A stretch of DNA of 64,000 bases. Source: Pseudoxanthomonas sp. PXM02. Lineage in GTDB: Bacteria; Pseudomonadota; Gammaproteobacteria; Xanthomonadales; Xanthomonadaceae. Both the position numbers and the translations under genes were made by a program. Below are positions 1-9,300 of this stretch, one piece after another. The notes below the pieces were generated by a model. The model ran no database searches, was not told the DNA's origin, and saw only the letters and a list, made by a program, of their open reading frames with translations. Each line of letters begins with the position of its first letter. Within the stretch, counting starts at the first letter, position 1. The DNA is taken from the NCBI RefSeq assembly GCF_014851805.1, contig NZ_JACVAK010000001.1, positions 496,001 to 560,000 on the forward strand. Direction: 5' to 3'.

Positions 1-55
1 CGTAAATCGCGATGAGGCTTTACCTCAGGCCTGTCGCGACTGGCGTCGCTCCCAC
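1..55. repeat. Palindromic intergenic repeat (REP-like), 5' end cut by window
   Basis: The right arm GTCGCGACTGGCGTCGCTC followed by CCAC and a left arm starting CGTAAATCGCGATGAGGC match the layout of the intact 65-bp element at 22071-22135. The left arm is truncated by the window edge. Its arms are less perfect than those of the second copy (TGG in place of TTA). It lies downstream of the OsmC gene, as such elements usually do. Confidence 0.75.
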
Positions 56-68
56 GACAGCCTCGCGG

Positions 69-551
69 TCAGGTGCCGCCTTGCTCCGTCCGCGTAGCCC
101 CATGCAGTTGCACGCCCTCGGCGTCAGTAATACTCACGGAAACATCGATGCCATGTCGAACGCTTTCGGTCACCACGCAGAAGTTCTCGAACTGGGCCAG
201 GATCCGCTCCAGCGACGCATGCGCCGTCCCGGCCTCGGCAAGCCGGATGTCGGCATGGATGTGCCCCACGCGCAGCCGCCCCTGCTCGTTGCGCACCAGC
301 TCGGCGCTCGCGTGGGTGACCAGCTTGCCCGGGCCGTTCTTGAACTTGCGCAATGCGAACAGCAGGCTCGCCGACAGGCAGTTGGCTACGGCCGAGAGCA
401 GCAGGCGGGTCGGATTCGGCCCCTCGCCCTTGCCCAGCGGCTCGGACTCGTCGGTCATCAGGTCGGCGATGGTGGTTTCGTCGAAACGGATGCGAAAGGC
501 GTAGTCGTCTTCCTGCTCCAGTGTCAGGCGGATGGTCTGCGTGTCGCTCAT
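69..551 (-). CDS. OsmC/Ohr family protein
   Basis: A 160-residue protein that reads as a member of the OsmC-like superfamily, cytoplasmic thiol-dependent proteins of which many reduce organic or inorganic hydroperoxides. Visible support is the two-layer OsmC layout: an N-terminal beta region, a central helix with the family-type segment PTRLLLSAVANCLSASLLFA (about residues 48-67) carrying one conserved Cys, and a second Cys in FENFCVVTESV (about residues 121-131), the positions of the two redox Cys in this family. It stands alone, divergent from the metallo-hydrolase gene, with about 110 bp between them for promoters. The exact substrate cannot be told; it is closer to the YhfA/OsmC-like branch than to Ohr by eye. 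Confidence 0.85.
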   Translation of the reverse strand: MSDTQTIRLTLEQEDDYAFRIRFDETTIADLMTDESEPLGKGEGPNPTRLLLSAVANCLSASLLFALRKFKNGPGKLVTHASAELVRNEQGRLRVGHIHADIRLAEAGTAHASLERILAQFENFCVVTESVRHGIDVSVSITDAEGVQLHGATRTEQGGT

Positions 552-660
552 GGCGATTCCCCGATTGGTCCCGACGCCATCATCGCATCGCCCGGCGACC
601 GCGGCTTGGCTTTACGTGCGAAGCCTTAGAATGCCCATCGACATCGTAGCCGGAAGCCCC

Positions 661-1521
661 ATGGCCACCCCTGCCCTGCATGCCTGGTTCGACGAGGCGA
701 CCAACACCATCACCTACGTGATCTGGGATGCCTCTACCCGGAAAGCAGCGATCATCGATCCGGTGCTGGACTACGACCACCGTTCCGGCCGCGCATCGCA
801 TCGCGCCGCCGACACCTTGCTGGGCTTCGTCGCCGATCACGACCTGACGGTGGACTGGATCCTGGAAACGCATGCGCACGCCGACCATCTGAGCGCCGCG
901 CCGTACCTGAAAGACAGGACCGGCGCACCCATCGGCATCGGCGAACACATCACCGACGTGCAGCGCACGTTCGCGCCGGTATTCGGCCTGGACGACGTCT
1001 CCGGCGACGGCCGCGAGTTCGACCGCCTGTTCCGCGATGGCGACGTGTTCCCGCTGGGGGACCTGCAGGTCGAGGTGCTGCACACGCCCGGGCATACGCC
1101 GGCCTGCGTGTCCTACCGCATCGGCGACGCGGCGTTCGTCGGCGACACGCTCTTCATGCCGGACTACGGCACCGCACGCGCCGATTTCCCCGGTGGCGAC
1201 GCGCGCACACTGTACCGCTCGATCCAGAAACTGCTGGCGTTGCCCGCCGATACGCGCCTCTACCTCTGCCACGACTACAAGGCGCCCGGCCGCGATCACT
1301 ACGCGTGGGAAACCACAGTCGCCGACGAGAAGACCGGCAACGTGCACGTGGGCGGTGGCGTGGACGAGGACAGCTTCGTGGCGATGAGGGAAGCGCGCGA
1401 CGCGACACTGTCGGCACCCGCGCTGCTGCTGCCGTCGCTGCAGGTCAACATCCGCGCCGGTCGCCTGCCGGAACCGGAAGACAACGGGCGTCGCTACCTG
1501 AAGATTCCGCTGAAGCTCTGA
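661..1521 (+). CDS. MBL-fold metallo-hydrolase, persulfide dioxygenase-like
   Basis: A 286-residue metallo-beta-lactamase-fold enzyme. The metal-binding signature HAHADH is at residues 71-76, followed by HTPGHT (141-146, ligand H145), D162 in the GDTLF segment and H204 in CHDY. This ligand set and the length fit the ETHE1/Blh branch, in which a mononuclear iron site oxidises glutathione persulfide to sulfite during sulfide detoxification; that activity is inferred. The frame is open upstream to 532, but the ATG at 661 starts exactly where family homology begins. A TAGAAT -10-like hexamer lies at 627-632. In Xanthomonas and Xylella the related blh gene is controlled by BigR; no bigR-like gene is adjacent here, so the call stays at family level. 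Confidence 0.85.
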   Translation: MATPALHAWFDEATNTITYVIWDASTRKAAIIDPVLDYDHRSGRASHRAADTLLGFVADHDLTVDWILETHAHADHLSAAPYLKDRTGAPIGIGEHITDVQRTFAPVFGLDDVSGDGREFDRLFRDGDVFPLGDLQVEVLHTPGHTPACVSYRIGDAAFVGDTLFMPDYGTARADFPGGDARTLYRSIQKLLALPADTRLYLCHDYKAPGRDHYAWETTVADEKTGNVHVGGGVDEDSFVAMREARDATLSAPALLLPSLQVNIRAGRLPEPEDNGRRYLKIPLKL

Positions 1522-1528
1522 GGGCCGG

Positions 1529-2272
1529 TCAGCCGCCCGTCGCGGGCATGACGGGGTGGGCCGCAACACCAGTGCCGCAGTCCGCTTCGAGCAGGCGCGA
1601 CTGCTTGAGCCAGCCTGGATCGGGGTAGTAGGCGAACAGGAACGATCCCCCGCGGATGCTGTCGATCAACGGCTGCGCCACCGCCGAGCGCACCGCCGGG
1701 CACCCGAGGCTGCGGCCAAGGCGTCCCTGCGCGCGCACCAGCGCATCGCTGACGTAGGGCGCACCATGGATGACGATGGCGCGTTCGCGCGCCCTGTCGT
1801 TGAAGCCCGGTTCCAATCCCTGCAGGCGCAGCGAATAGCCGTTGGCACCCCGGTAGGACTCCTGGGTGACGAAGGCGCCCAGGCTGGACATGTAGCTGCC
1901 GGTCGCATTGGAGAACCGCGTGGCCAGGTTCTCGCCGGTGTTGCGTCCGTGCGCGACCCGCTCCTCGAACAACAGGCGCGCCTTCTCCAGATCGAATACC
2001 CACAACCGCGGCTGCGTTGAAGGCAGCGAATAGTCGATCACGCTGAGCCGGCGCATCGGCACCGGTTCGCCGCGTCGGATCGAACAGGTCATCGCCCGCG
2101 CCGCCATCGACAGCACGTCACGGTCCAGCGATGGCGCGGCGCGATGCAGACGCTCGACCAGCCGATCGGGTGACGGTGCGGGTGACGAGGCAGGCTCCGC
2201 GAAGGCGGAACCCATCTGCAAGGCTGCCGTGAGGGCAGCGAATATCGGCAGCAGAGAGCGGAATCGATTCAT
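1529..2272 (-). CDS. Murein L,D-transpeptidase catalytic domain protein, secreted
   Basis: A 247-residue exported protein with a signal peptide ending near residue 25 (LQMGSAFA). It matches the murein L,D-transpeptidase catalytic domain family (YkuD fold), with the active-site His at H169 in VIHGAPYVS and the nucleophile C191 in GRSLGCPAV. Such enzymes form 3-3 cross-links in peptidoglycan or attach proteins to it in the periplasm. It lies 56 bp downstream of another L,D-transpeptidase on the same strand, so the two may be cotranscribed. It converges on the metallo-hydrolase gene with only 7 bp between stop codons. The acceptor substrate cannot be deduced. Confidence 0.85.
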   Translation of the reverse strand: MNRFRSLLPIFAALTAALQMGSAFAEPASSPAPSPDRLVERLHRAAPSLDRDVLSMAARAMTCSIRRGEPVPMRRLSVIDYSLPSTQPRLWVFDLEKARLLFEERVAHGRNTGENLATRFSNATGSYMSSLGAFVTQESYRGANGYSLRLQGLEPGFNDRARERAIVIHGAPYVSDALVRAQGRLGRSLGCPAVRSAVAQPLIDSIRGGSFLFAYYPDPGWLKQSRLLEADCGTGVAAHPVMPATGG

Positions 2273-2328
2273 GGCAACGGGCGGATATCGGGGGGCATGC
2301 GCCGGCGTCCCGATTCCGTCCGCAAGGC

Positions 2329-3366
2329 TCAGCGCACGGAGGTTGTGGGGCTGGCTTCGTCCGATTCCAAGACCGGGACGGACGGCTGGTCACCCGGCGT
2401 TGCGCGGACGCCCGGCAGATCGGACAGCAACACCGTGGTGCCCGGCTTCAGCACGCCGTACAGGCGGCGCGCGAAATCCTGCGGAATCCAGAACGAATCC
2501 CCCAGCGCACGCAGCGGCGGCATCGGTGCGCCGGCCTCGCCCAGCACGCGGTGCGCGACCCAGCGGTGTTCCTTCTGTTGCGGATCCAGCAGGCTGGGGA
2601 TGTCTTCCATCTCGGTGGTCATCACCAGCAGCACGGTGCCATTGAGCGCAAAGTCGCGCACCATCTGCAGCGGCGCCGCACCGATCAGTACGCCGTTGCG
2701 CAGCACCGATACGCGCTGGTCGTACAGGCTGACCAGGATGCTGACCGGGCCCTCCGGCGATGCCGCCTCGTTCCAGTAGACCTCGTAGGCCGACAGTTCG
2801 GGGTGGGCCGCCTGACCGCCCGTGGTGACCGGCGCCAGCACGGCGGGATGGACCAGACTGGCCGGCGATGCCTTCGCGTTCGCCACCACCACCGAATCGC
2901 CGAAGCGGGTGATCCCGAACAGCTTCTCGGCGAACGCCTGCGGCAGGCGCACGCAGCCGTGCGACGCGGGATAGCCCGGCAGGTGACCGCCGTGCAGCGC
3001 GATGCCGTCCCAGGTAAGCCGCTGCATGTACGGCATCGGCGCGTTGTTGTAGAGGTTGGACCGGTGGTCCTTGTTCTTCTGCAGGATGGTGAACACGCCG
3101 GTCGGCGTGTCCTTGCCGGCTTTGCCCGAACTGATCGTCGACACGCCGATGGCGATGCCGTTGCGGTAGACGTAGGCGCGCTGCTCGTCGAGGCTAACTA
3201 CCAGCACCACCGGCCCTTCGGGCGCGATCTGCGGATACCAGAGATATTCCCCAGGCTTCAGCGCACGGACATCGGGCGGCGAGACCGCCGCCGCGGTCTG
3301 CGCACGGGTTGCGGGCACGACGGCCAGCAGGATCGAGAGGGCGAGCGCAGGCAGGAGACGTGTCAT
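2329..3366 (-). CDS. L,D-transpeptidase with duplicated, degenerate second domain
   Basis: A 345-residue exported protein: signal peptide to about residue 22, then a YkuD-type L,D-transpeptidase domain (about 46-165) with H125 in LHGGH, H136 and the nucleophile C138 in SHGCVRLPQAF. A second copy follows at about 194-316: APEGPVVLVVSLDEQRAYV (48-66) reappears as SPEGPVSILVSLYDQRVSV (203-221), and VRLPQAFAEKLFG as FWIPQDFARRLYG. In the second copy the nucleophile aligns with S291 and the HGG and SHG motifs are gone, so it is probably non-catalytic. It starts 9 bp after the thrC stop on the same strand and may share the thr transcript. The role of the dead copy (regulatory or substrate-binding) is inference. 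Confidence 0.85.
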   Translation of the reverse strand: MTRLLPALALSILLAVVPATRAQTAAAVSPPDVRALKPGEYLWYPQIAPEGPVVLVVSLDEQRAYVYRNGIAIGVSTISSGKAGKDTPTGVFTILQKNKDHRSNLYNNAPMPYMQRLTWDGIALHGGHLPGYPASHGCVRLPQAFAEKLFGITRFGDSVVVANAKASPASLVHPAVLAPVTTGGQAAHPELSAYEVYWNEAASPEGPVSILVSLYDQRVSVLRNGVLIGAAPLQMVRDFALNGTVLLVMTTEMEDIPSLLDPQQKEHRWVAHRVLGEAGAPMPPLRALGDSFWIPQDFARRLYGVLKPGTTVLLSDLPGVRATPGDQPSVPVLESDEASPTTSVR

Positions 3367-3375
3367 CGACGCAGC

Positions 3376-4671
3376 TTACAGTCCCGCGAGGACGACGCGT
3401 CGCAGGGCGTCGTACTCGTTGGCGACCGGCTCGGCGTGGGCCGGCCGTGCCAGCAGATCGGCAAGCGCGGGCGGCACGTCGACGGCACGCCCGATCAGCG
3501 GCTCGACTACGCTCTCGAACTTGGCCGGATGTGCCGTCGCGGCGACCGCCCAGTCGCCGCCTTCGCCCTGTGCACGCAGGTCTTCCAGTACCTTCACCGC
3601 TGTTGCCGTGTGCGGGCAATGCACTTCGCCATGATCACGATAGCGACGCGCGATCACTTCGCGGATCGTGGCGTCATCCACGCTGATCGAGCTGAACGCT
3701 GCGCGCAATGCCTTGTCATCACCCGCGTAAAGCCAGCGCAGGCGTTCGAAGTTGCTGGGTGCACCGACATCCATCGCATTGGCCAGCGTGGCCACGCTGG
3801 CGGTAGGTGCGTAGTCGCCACCGGCAAAGAAATCAGGCAGTACCCGGTTGGCATTGGTCGCCAGCACGATGCGGCCCAGTGGCACGCCGAGGGCGCGCGC
3901 CAGGATCGCGGCCATCGCATTCCCGAGATTGCCTGTGGGAATGACGAAGTTCAGCACATGACCGGTGTCCGCGTGATGCGTTAGCGCCGCATGCGCGTAG
4001 TAGCTCATCTGCGGCAGGAGCCTTCCCAAGCTGATGCTGTTCGCCGAGCTCAACGGCGCCTGCGCCTGCAGATCGGCATCGCTGAGCGCGCGCTTCACCA
4101 GCGCCTGGCAGTCGTCGAACGATCCAGCCACGCGCAGCGCGGTGATGTTGTCGCCGAAACAGCCCAGCTGGTGCGCCTGGCGTGGCGACACCCGGCCATC
4201 GGGATACAGCACCACCACGCGCAACCCGGGCTGGCGATGGAAAGCCGCTGCCACGGCCGCGCCGGTATCGCCGGAGGTCGCTACGAGGATCGTCAGCGGC
4301 TTGGTCTCGCTGCGACGAAGGCGCGCCATGCAGGCCGCAAGGAAACGTGCACCGAAATCCTTGAATGCCGCGGTGGGGCCATGGAACAGCTCCAGCACGT
4401 GATCGCCCGGCGTGCCCAGCGGGCGCAGCGGAACCGGGAAGTCGAATGCCTCGCGGCAGATCGCAGGCAGTTCGGGCGCCAGTCCGTCTCCCGCGAACAG
4501 GGGCGCCAGCAGAGTCGCGGCGGTGTCGGCGACATCACGGCCCGGCGCGAGCCTGCGCGGCGCCGGCAGCGCCTCGGGCACATACAGGCCACCATCAGAG
4601 GCCAGCCCGGCGGCGATGGCCTGGCTCAGCGTCGCGGCGGGTGCGGCATTGCGAGTGGAGATGAAGTTCAT
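3376..4671 (-). CDS. thrC: Threonine synthase
   Basis: Converts O-phospho-L-homoserine to L-threonine with PLP, the last step of threonine synthesis in the cytoplasm. The 431-residue protein starts with MNFISTRN, as threonine synthases of this branch do, and has the PLP lysine K104 in AAFKDFGARF, plus ATSGDTGAAV and the phosphate-binding PTGNLGNAMA. Length is typical of the E. coli-like class. The reading frame runs open upstream to 4938, but ATG 4671 is the homologous start. It is the third gene of thrA-thrB-thrC, 55 bp after thrB. Confidence 0.97.
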   Translation of the reverse strand: MNFISTRNAAPAATLSQAIAAGLASDGGLYVPEALPAPRRLAPGRDVADTAATLLAPLFAGDGLAPELPAICREAFDFPVPLRPLGTPGDHVLELFHGPTAAFKDFGARFLAACMARLRRSETKPLTILVATSGDTGAAVAAAFHRQPGLRVVVLYPDGRVSPRQAHQLGCFGDNITALRVAGSFDDCQALVKRALSDADLQAQAPLSSANSISLGRLLPQMSYYAHAALTHHADTGHVLNFVIPTGNLGNAMAAILARALGVPLGRIVLATNANRVLPDFFAGGDYAPTASVATLANAMDVGAPSNFERLRWLYAGDDKALRAAFSSISVDDATIREVIARRYRDHGEVHCPHTATAVKVLEDLRAQGEGGDWAVAATAHPAKFESVVEPLIGRAVDVPPALADLLARPAHAEPVANEYDALRRVVLAGL

Positions 4672-4726
4672 GGTCTGTGTTCGGAAAGGCGCCACGCACG
4701 AAGCCGGGCGCCAGGAGGAAGGAAGC

Positions 4727-5656
4727 TCAATTCGCTGACAGCAGTTCCGCGCCCGTGGCGTTGATCGGCGATACCCAGGCCTGACTGTCGAAGCCGGCGA
4801 CTGCGAATGCTGCCCGCACCGCGGGCGCGGCCGCTTCCGCCTCGCTGCGCGATTCGAACCAGGCGAAGACGCTGGGACCGGCGCCGGAAATGCTCGCGCC
4901 CATCGCACCTGCATCGAGTGCCGCCTGCTTGGCTGCATCGAAGCCGACGATCAACGGAGCGCGACGGGGTTCGACCAGCACATCGCGAAGTCCGTCGCGC
5001 ACCAGCGACGCATCACCGGCATGGCAGCCAGCGAGCACCAGCGCCAGGTTCGCACTCTGCGCCACGAACTCCTTCAATTCATAGGTACCTTGCAACGCCG
5101 CGCGAGCACGACGGGTTTCCAGGATCGCCTCCGGATGCACCAGCACGCTGTGCCAGTGCTCCGGCACCGGCACGCGCACCAGCCGGTCCGCGGTGGACAG
5201 CACCAAGCCGCCCAGCAGCATCGGGCCAAGGTTGTCGCCGTGCTTGCCTCCACTGGCGACGGCCTCGCCGACCAGGGCGTGCGGATACAGCGCCTCGCGC
5301 GACACCGGCGCATCGAGCAACCCGTTCGCCGCGACCAGCGCGGCCACGCACGAGGCGGCGGAACCGCCCATGCCGGAACCGAGCGGAATGCCCTTCTCGA
5401 TCTCCACCTCGAAGCCGAACGGCAGCGCCAGCGATTCGCGCAACGAGATCAACGCCGCACCCGCCGTGTTGCCCGGCGCATCCAGCGGAAGATCGACGGT
5501 GGCCCCGCGAATGGCGGCGATGCGCACCTCGGGCGCCTCGATCCGGCGAACGGCGACGGTATCGCCGACGCCTTCGATCACATGGCCCAGGATGTCGAAT
5601 CCCACGCCGACGTTGCCCACCGATGCCGGCGAAAACGCACTTGCCTGCTGCCTCAT
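4727..5656 (-). CDS. thrB: Homoserine kinase
   Basis: Phosphorylates L-homoserine to O-phosphohomoserine with ATP, feeding ThrC. The 309-residue GHMP-family kinase carries the N-terminal [14 protein letters not shown] segment and the ATP-binding loop [12 protein letters not shown] (91-102). Residue [13 protein letters not shown] near the C-terminus is the third GHMP motif. ATG 5656 (MRQQASAF) was chosen over upstream in-frame starts because the domain begins at once. It lies 31 bp downstream of thrA and 55 bp upstream of thrC. Confidence 0.97.
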   Translation of the reverse strand: MRQQASAFSPASVGNVGVGFDILGHVIEGVGDTVAVRRIEAPEVRIAAIRGATVDLPLDAPGNTAGAALISLRESLALPFGFEVEIEKGIPLGSGMGGSAASCVAALVAANGLLDAPVSREALYPHALVGEAVASGGKHGDNLGPMLLGGLVLSTADRLVRVPVPEHWHSVLVHPEAILETRRARAALQGTYELKEFVAQSANLALVLAGCHAGDASLVRDGLRDVLVEPRRAPLIVGFDAAKQAALDAGAMGASISGAGPSVFAWFESRSEAEAAAPAVRAAFAVAGFDSQAWVSPINATGAELLSAN

Positions 5657-5687
5657 GCCCACTCCACGTCCTTCGTCATCGGATATC

Positions 5688-8180
5688 TCACAGCTTTGCG
5701 CCCTGCCCTGCGGCCACGCGCAGCACGTCGGCAAACACACCCGCCGCGGTCACCTCCGGGCCGGCGCCCGGTCCCTGCACGATCAGCGGATTGTCGCAGT
5801 AACGGCGCGTGGTGAACTGCACGATGTTGTCGGTCAGCCGCAGGTTGCCGAAGGCATGCGCCGCGGGTACTTCGACCAGTCCGACGCTCGCGCGGCCTTC
5901 CGCGTCCAGCCTGGCGACGTAGCGCAGCACATTGCCTGCCGCGCGCGCCTTGGCCAGCCGCTCGGCGAACACCGCATCGACTTCGCCGAGTCGCGACATG
6001 AAGTCGTCGACACTGGCCTGGCGCAGCGTTTCGGGGACCAGGCTTTCCACCTGCACGTCTTCCAGCGCCAGCTCACGCCCGGCCTCACGCGCCAGGATCA
6101 CGAGCTTGCGCGCGACGTCGGTACCGGACAGGTCATCGCGCGGATCCGGTTCGGTGTAACCCAGCCCACGCGCTTCGGTGACCAGCTGCGAGAACGGCAC
6201 GCTGCCATCGAACTTGTTGAACAGCCACGCCAGCGTGCCGGAGAAGATGCCTTCCACCGACACCACCGTGTCGCCCGTATCCAGCAGGTCGCGCAGTGTG
6301 GAGATCACCGGCAGGCCGGCGCCGACGGTCGCTTCGTAGCGGAAGCGTGCACCGCTGGCCGCGGCCGCATCACGGATCGCGTGATAGCGCGCCAGCGGAC
6401 CGGCACCGGCCTGCTTGTTCGGTGTGATCACATGGATGCCGGCAGCCAGCCATTCGGCGTAGCGCTCGGCAACCGCAGGGCTGGCACTGCAGTCCACGAT
6501 CACCGCATGCGGCATGTGTGCCGACAGCAGGTGCTGGGTGAAGCGCTCGAGGTCGGCGGACTGCGTGCTGGCGTCGAAACGCGCGCGCCAGTCGGCGCCG
6601 ATGCTGCGCTCGTCCAGCAACATGCGTTTGCTGGACGCGATCGCACGCAGACGCAGATCGAGGTTGGCCTTGCCCAGCAGTTGCGGTTGCGCGGCGCGCA
6701 GCTGTTCGATCAGCGCACCACCAACATTACCCGGCCCGATCACGCCGACCGCGAAGGTCTGCGGCGACAGCCAGAAGCCGGCGTGCGCGGCGCGCAGCGC
6801 CTTGGTCGCGTCGGCCCCGTCGATGGCCACGGAGATGTTGCGTTCGGACGAGCCCTGCGCGATCGCCAGGATGTTGACCTGGGCGCGCGCCAACGCACCG
6901 AACAGGCGTGCCGACACGCCCGGCGTGCCCGCCATGCCGTCGCCGACCGCGGCGAGCACGCTGACCCCATCGCGGCGCTGCACGCGCTGGATCTGGCGGG
7001 TATCCAGTTCGTGTGCGAACGCCTCCAGCAGCGCCGCCTGTCCCTTGGCCGCTTCGCTGGCCCGGACCACGCAACAGATCGAGTGCTCCGAGGAACCCTG
7101 CGAGATCATCACCACGGACACATGTGCGTTGCGCAACGCCGCGAACACGCGTTCCGCCGTGCCGGGCACACCGATCAGCCCAGTGCCTTCCAGATTCAGC
7201 AGCGCCAGGTCGGCGCTGAGCGTCAGCCCCTTCACCGGCCCCACGGCATCGCGCTCGGCAGTGATGCGCGTACCCGGATGCTCCGGGTGGAAGGTGTTGC
7301 GGATGATGATGGGCAAGCCGCGCTCCATCGCCGGCGACATGGTCTGCGGGTGCACGACCTTGGCACCGAAGTAGGCCAGCTCGCAGGCCTCGTCGTAGCT
7401 CAGCGCGCCCAGTTGCACCGCCTCCGGCACCACGCGTGGGTCGGCGGAGAGCACGCCGTCGACGTCCGTCCAGATGTGCAGCTCGTCGGCATCGTACAGC
7501 GCCGCGAAGATCGCTCCGGAATAGTCGCTGCCGTTGCGGCCCAGCGTGGTGAAGCGACCCTCGCGATCGCGCGCCACGAAACCGGTGGCCACCACACGGC
7601 GCTGGGGATGGGCCACCTTCCAGTCGGCCAATCGTTGCGCACTGACTTCCCAGTCGACCACCACGCCGAGATCACCGTGGTCGACGCGCAGCACATCGCG
7701 CGCATCCAGCACCGCGCATTCCTCGCCCTGCAGGGTCAGGTACTCGCCCAGCAACCGCGCCGAACACACTTCACCCAGTCCTTGCACCCGTTGCAGGACG
7801 AGCTCCGGCAGGCCGCCAATGACGATCAGCGCGTTGAGGATGTCCTCCAGCTTCTTGAAGCGCTCATCCACCCATTCGATGACCGGCCCCGCCGCTTCGC
7901 CCAGCAGCGCCACGGCGGCGCCACGATGGCGTGCGCGCAGGTCATGCCAGCTTTCATGCCATTCCGGCCGATTGGCCGCCGCCAGTTCACAGAGTTCGAT
8001 CAGGGCATCGGTCACGCCCTTCATCGCGGACACGACGGTGACCTGCACCTCCTCGTCGCGTGCGAGCAGCAGCTGCGCGACATGGCGGTAACGCTCGGCA
8101 TCGGCGACGGAGGTACCGCCGAACTTGTGGACGACGGTGCGGTGTTTGGATTGTTCGACTTCGGCGTTGCGGGACGACAT
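5688..8180 (-). CDS. thrA: Bifunctional aspartokinase/homoserine dehydrogenase
   Basis: An 830-residue fusion that performs the first and third steps of the aspartate pathway. The N-terminal aspartokinase has [15 protein letters not shown] (16-30) and the [11 protein letters not shown] loop; two ACT-type regulatory regions follow (roughly 330-470), then a Rossmann motif [13 protein letters not shown] opens the homoserine dehydrogenase part (from about 475), with the TPNKQAGAG substrate region. Length is close to E. coli ThrA (820), so threonine feedback inhibition is likely. Translation starts at ATG 8180, with GAGG 10 nt upstream. The leader at 8272-8358 and hairpins at 8215-8259 precede it. 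Confidence 0.97.
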   Translation of the reverse strand: MSSRNAEVEQSKHRTVVHKFGGTSVADAERYRHVAQLLLARDEEVQVTVVSAMKGVTDALIELCELAAANRPEWHESWHDLRARHRGAAVALLGEAAGPVIEWVDERFKKLEDILNALIVIGGLPELVLQRVQGLGEVCSARLLGEYLTLQGEECAVLDARDVLRVDHGDLGVVVDWEVSAQRLADWKVAHPQRRVVATGFVARDREGRFTTLGRNGSDYSGAIFAALYDADELHIWTDVDGVLSADPRVVPEAVQLGALSYDEACELAYFGAKVVHPQTMSPAMERGLPIIIRNTFHPEHPGTRITAERDAVGPVKGLTLSADLALLNLEGTGLIGVPGTAERVFAALRNAHVSVVMISQGSSEHSICCVVRASEAAKGQAALLEAFAHELDTRQIQRVQRRDGVSVLAAVGDGMAGTPGVSARLFGALARAQVNILAIAQGSSERNISVAIDGADATKALRAAHAGFWLSPQTFAVGVIGPGNVGGALIEQLRAAQPQLLGKANLDLRLRAIASSKRMLLDERSIGADWRARFDASTQSADLERFTQHLLSAHMPHAVIVDCSASPAVAERYAEWLAAGIHVITPNKQAGAGPLARYHAIRDAAAASGARFRYEATVGAGLPVISTLRDLLDTGDTVVSVEGIFSGTLAWLFNKFDGSVPFSQLVTEARGLGYTEPDPRDDLSGTDVARKLVILAREAGRELALEDVQVESLVPETLRQASVDDFMSRLGEVDAVFAERLAKARAAGNVLRYVARLDAEGRASVGLVEVPAAHAFGNLRLTDNIVQFTTRRYCDNPLIVQGPGAGPEVTAAGVFADVLRVAAGQGAKL

Positions 8181-8214
8181 GGGTCAGGAACCTCGGTAAG
8201 GAGGCCCGGCACGC

Positions 8215-8259
8215 ATCAGGAAGTGGGTTGGCCCTGCATCCTGATCCGGGTGCGGGGCC
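8215..8259 (-). promoter_or_regulatory. Alternative hairpins of the thr leader (candidate attenuator)
   Basis: On the reverse strand GGCCCCGCA (8259-8251) can pair with TGCAGGGCC (8238-8230) with one C-A mismatch, leaving a 12-nt loop. ATCAGGA inside that loop (8245-8239) can instead pair with TCCTGAT (8221-8215), or with TCCTGA just before the thrA start. The two folds exclude each other, as in ribosome-mediated attenuation. There is no clear U-tract, so either Rho-independent termination is weak or the switch acts on thrA translation. The mechanism is inference from sequence. Confidence 0.5.
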
Positions 8260-8271
8260 GTGGTCTGCGAA

Positions 8272-8358
8272 CTACGCGAACACAACCAACCGCACCCGAC
8301 GAGTCAGGGTGGTAATGGTGGTGGTAATACCCGTGCGCCCGGCGCCTGCACGCGACAC
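8272..8358 (-). CDS. thrL: thr operon leader peptide
   Basis: A 28-residue open frame from GTG 8358 to TAG 8272 reads GRTGITTTITTLTRRVRL in its centre: seven Thr and two Ile codons, with ACC ACC ACC ATT ACC ACC in a row, the pattern of the E. coli thrL peptide. An in-frame ATG at 8412 would give a 46-residue version, but it lies almost at the expected transcription start, so the GTG is preferred; neither start has a strong ribosome site. A TTGACA -35-like box is at 8449-8444 with only a weak -10. Ribosome stalling at Thr/Ile codons would steer the downstream hairpins. Confidence 0.75.
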   Translation of the reverse strand: MSRAGAGRTGITTTITTLTRRVRLVVFA

Positions 8359-8527
8359 CGCCGGCTGAAGAGCCGTTGTCGGGGACGTCGCGTGGTGTGC
8401 ATGGGAGCGCATGGCGAAAGAGAAACACGCCACCCCGGGGGGCTGTCAAGCGTTGCGACGCAACAAAGCCAATGATTTCAGATGGATGCAACTGAAACCA
8501 ATCCTGCCGCCTTGGCTGCACGTGCCG

Positions 8528-9148
8528 TTACGGCGTCACCGTCAGCCATTCGTCATAAGCGCGCTCCAGCGCAACCGAGTAGACGCCGTCCGGTCCAGCG
8601 CGCATCGCCACACGTGTCGCCCACTGTCCAGGGCACTTGGCGTGGATGTCGTAGCGGGGGTTGCCCTTCGAACACCTCCCCAAGGCAATCGGCCCGATAA
8701 GTACGCGCGCTCCCTGCCGGATGGTGACGACGGCGTAATCCTCAGCCGCTCCAAGTTCGCCTTGCGGGTTTGCATTGAAGTAGGCGCCCTGTATGACGAC
8801 GGTCAGCGCCCCGCACTCCGAACTTATGGACTTCGCTCCCGTGCGTCGGACCTCATCTCTCAGATCGTCCTTTTCATACGTGATCAGCGCACCCAGATCG
8901 ACATTCCGTGTTTCGTACCCGCGCAATGGGCTAGGAGGCTGATCCGAGAGGATGAGGCTCGATCGCTCGGATGAGCATTGAAAGGTGATGTCGTAAACAT
9001 TCTCGTCCAGCTGCCCATTGGACTCCTCACCCGGAGCCGCGTGAACAAACGGAACGAGACCGAATGCGAGCAAACCGAGACAACACATCGCCGCAAATGC
9101 TGTTGGACGGTGCGTGGATGTTGCCGACTGATGGTTCCTGCAAGCCAT
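8528..9148 (-). CDS. Hypothetical secreted protein
   Basis: I do not recognise this 206-residue protein. It has an N-terminal signal peptide (hydrophobic MCCLGLLAFGLVPFVHA at about 21-37, cleavage after HAA likely), so it is probably periplasmic or secreted. The mature part has four Cys (in TFQCSSE, SSECGAL, GRCSKGN and AKCPGQW), enough for two disulfides, and no obvious catalytic motif. It sits alone between the thr leader region and tRNA-Arg. The codon pattern looks somewhat less GC-extreme than its neighbours, but there is no other sign of transfer. Confidence 0.6.
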   Translation of the reverse strand: MACRNHQSATSTHRPTAFAAMCCLGLLAFGLVPFVHAAPGEESNGQLDENVYDITFQCSSERSSLILSDQPPSPLRGYETRNVDLGALITYEKDDLRDEVRRTGAKSISSECGALTVVIQGAYFNANPQGELGAAEDYAVVTIRQGARVLIGPIALGRCSKGNPRYDIHAKCPGQWATRVAMRAGPDGVYSVALERAYDEWLTVTP

Positions 9149-9300
9149 GCGAGCTCCCGAAGTGATCCGTGACGCGAGTTTGCCTTGCGATGCGGCAGCC
9201 GGATATCGGATTTCTCCGCACCGCCGTCAAAGTGCCCCGATGCCATCCGAACCGATCGAAACATGCGGCACGCCCCGCGATCCCTGGTCGCGCAGCGCGC

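Noticed and set aside
5193-8315. Forward 1040-codon frame antisense to thrA/thrB
   Set aside because: Composition is His/Arg/Gln-rich with no domain; it mirrors the codon pattern of the true thr genes on the other strand.
8216-8521. Reverse 101-codon frame over the thr leader
   Set aside because: Wrong frame of the Thr-codon tract (reads HGYYHHHYH); the shorter frame ending at 8272 gives the Thr/Ile leader.
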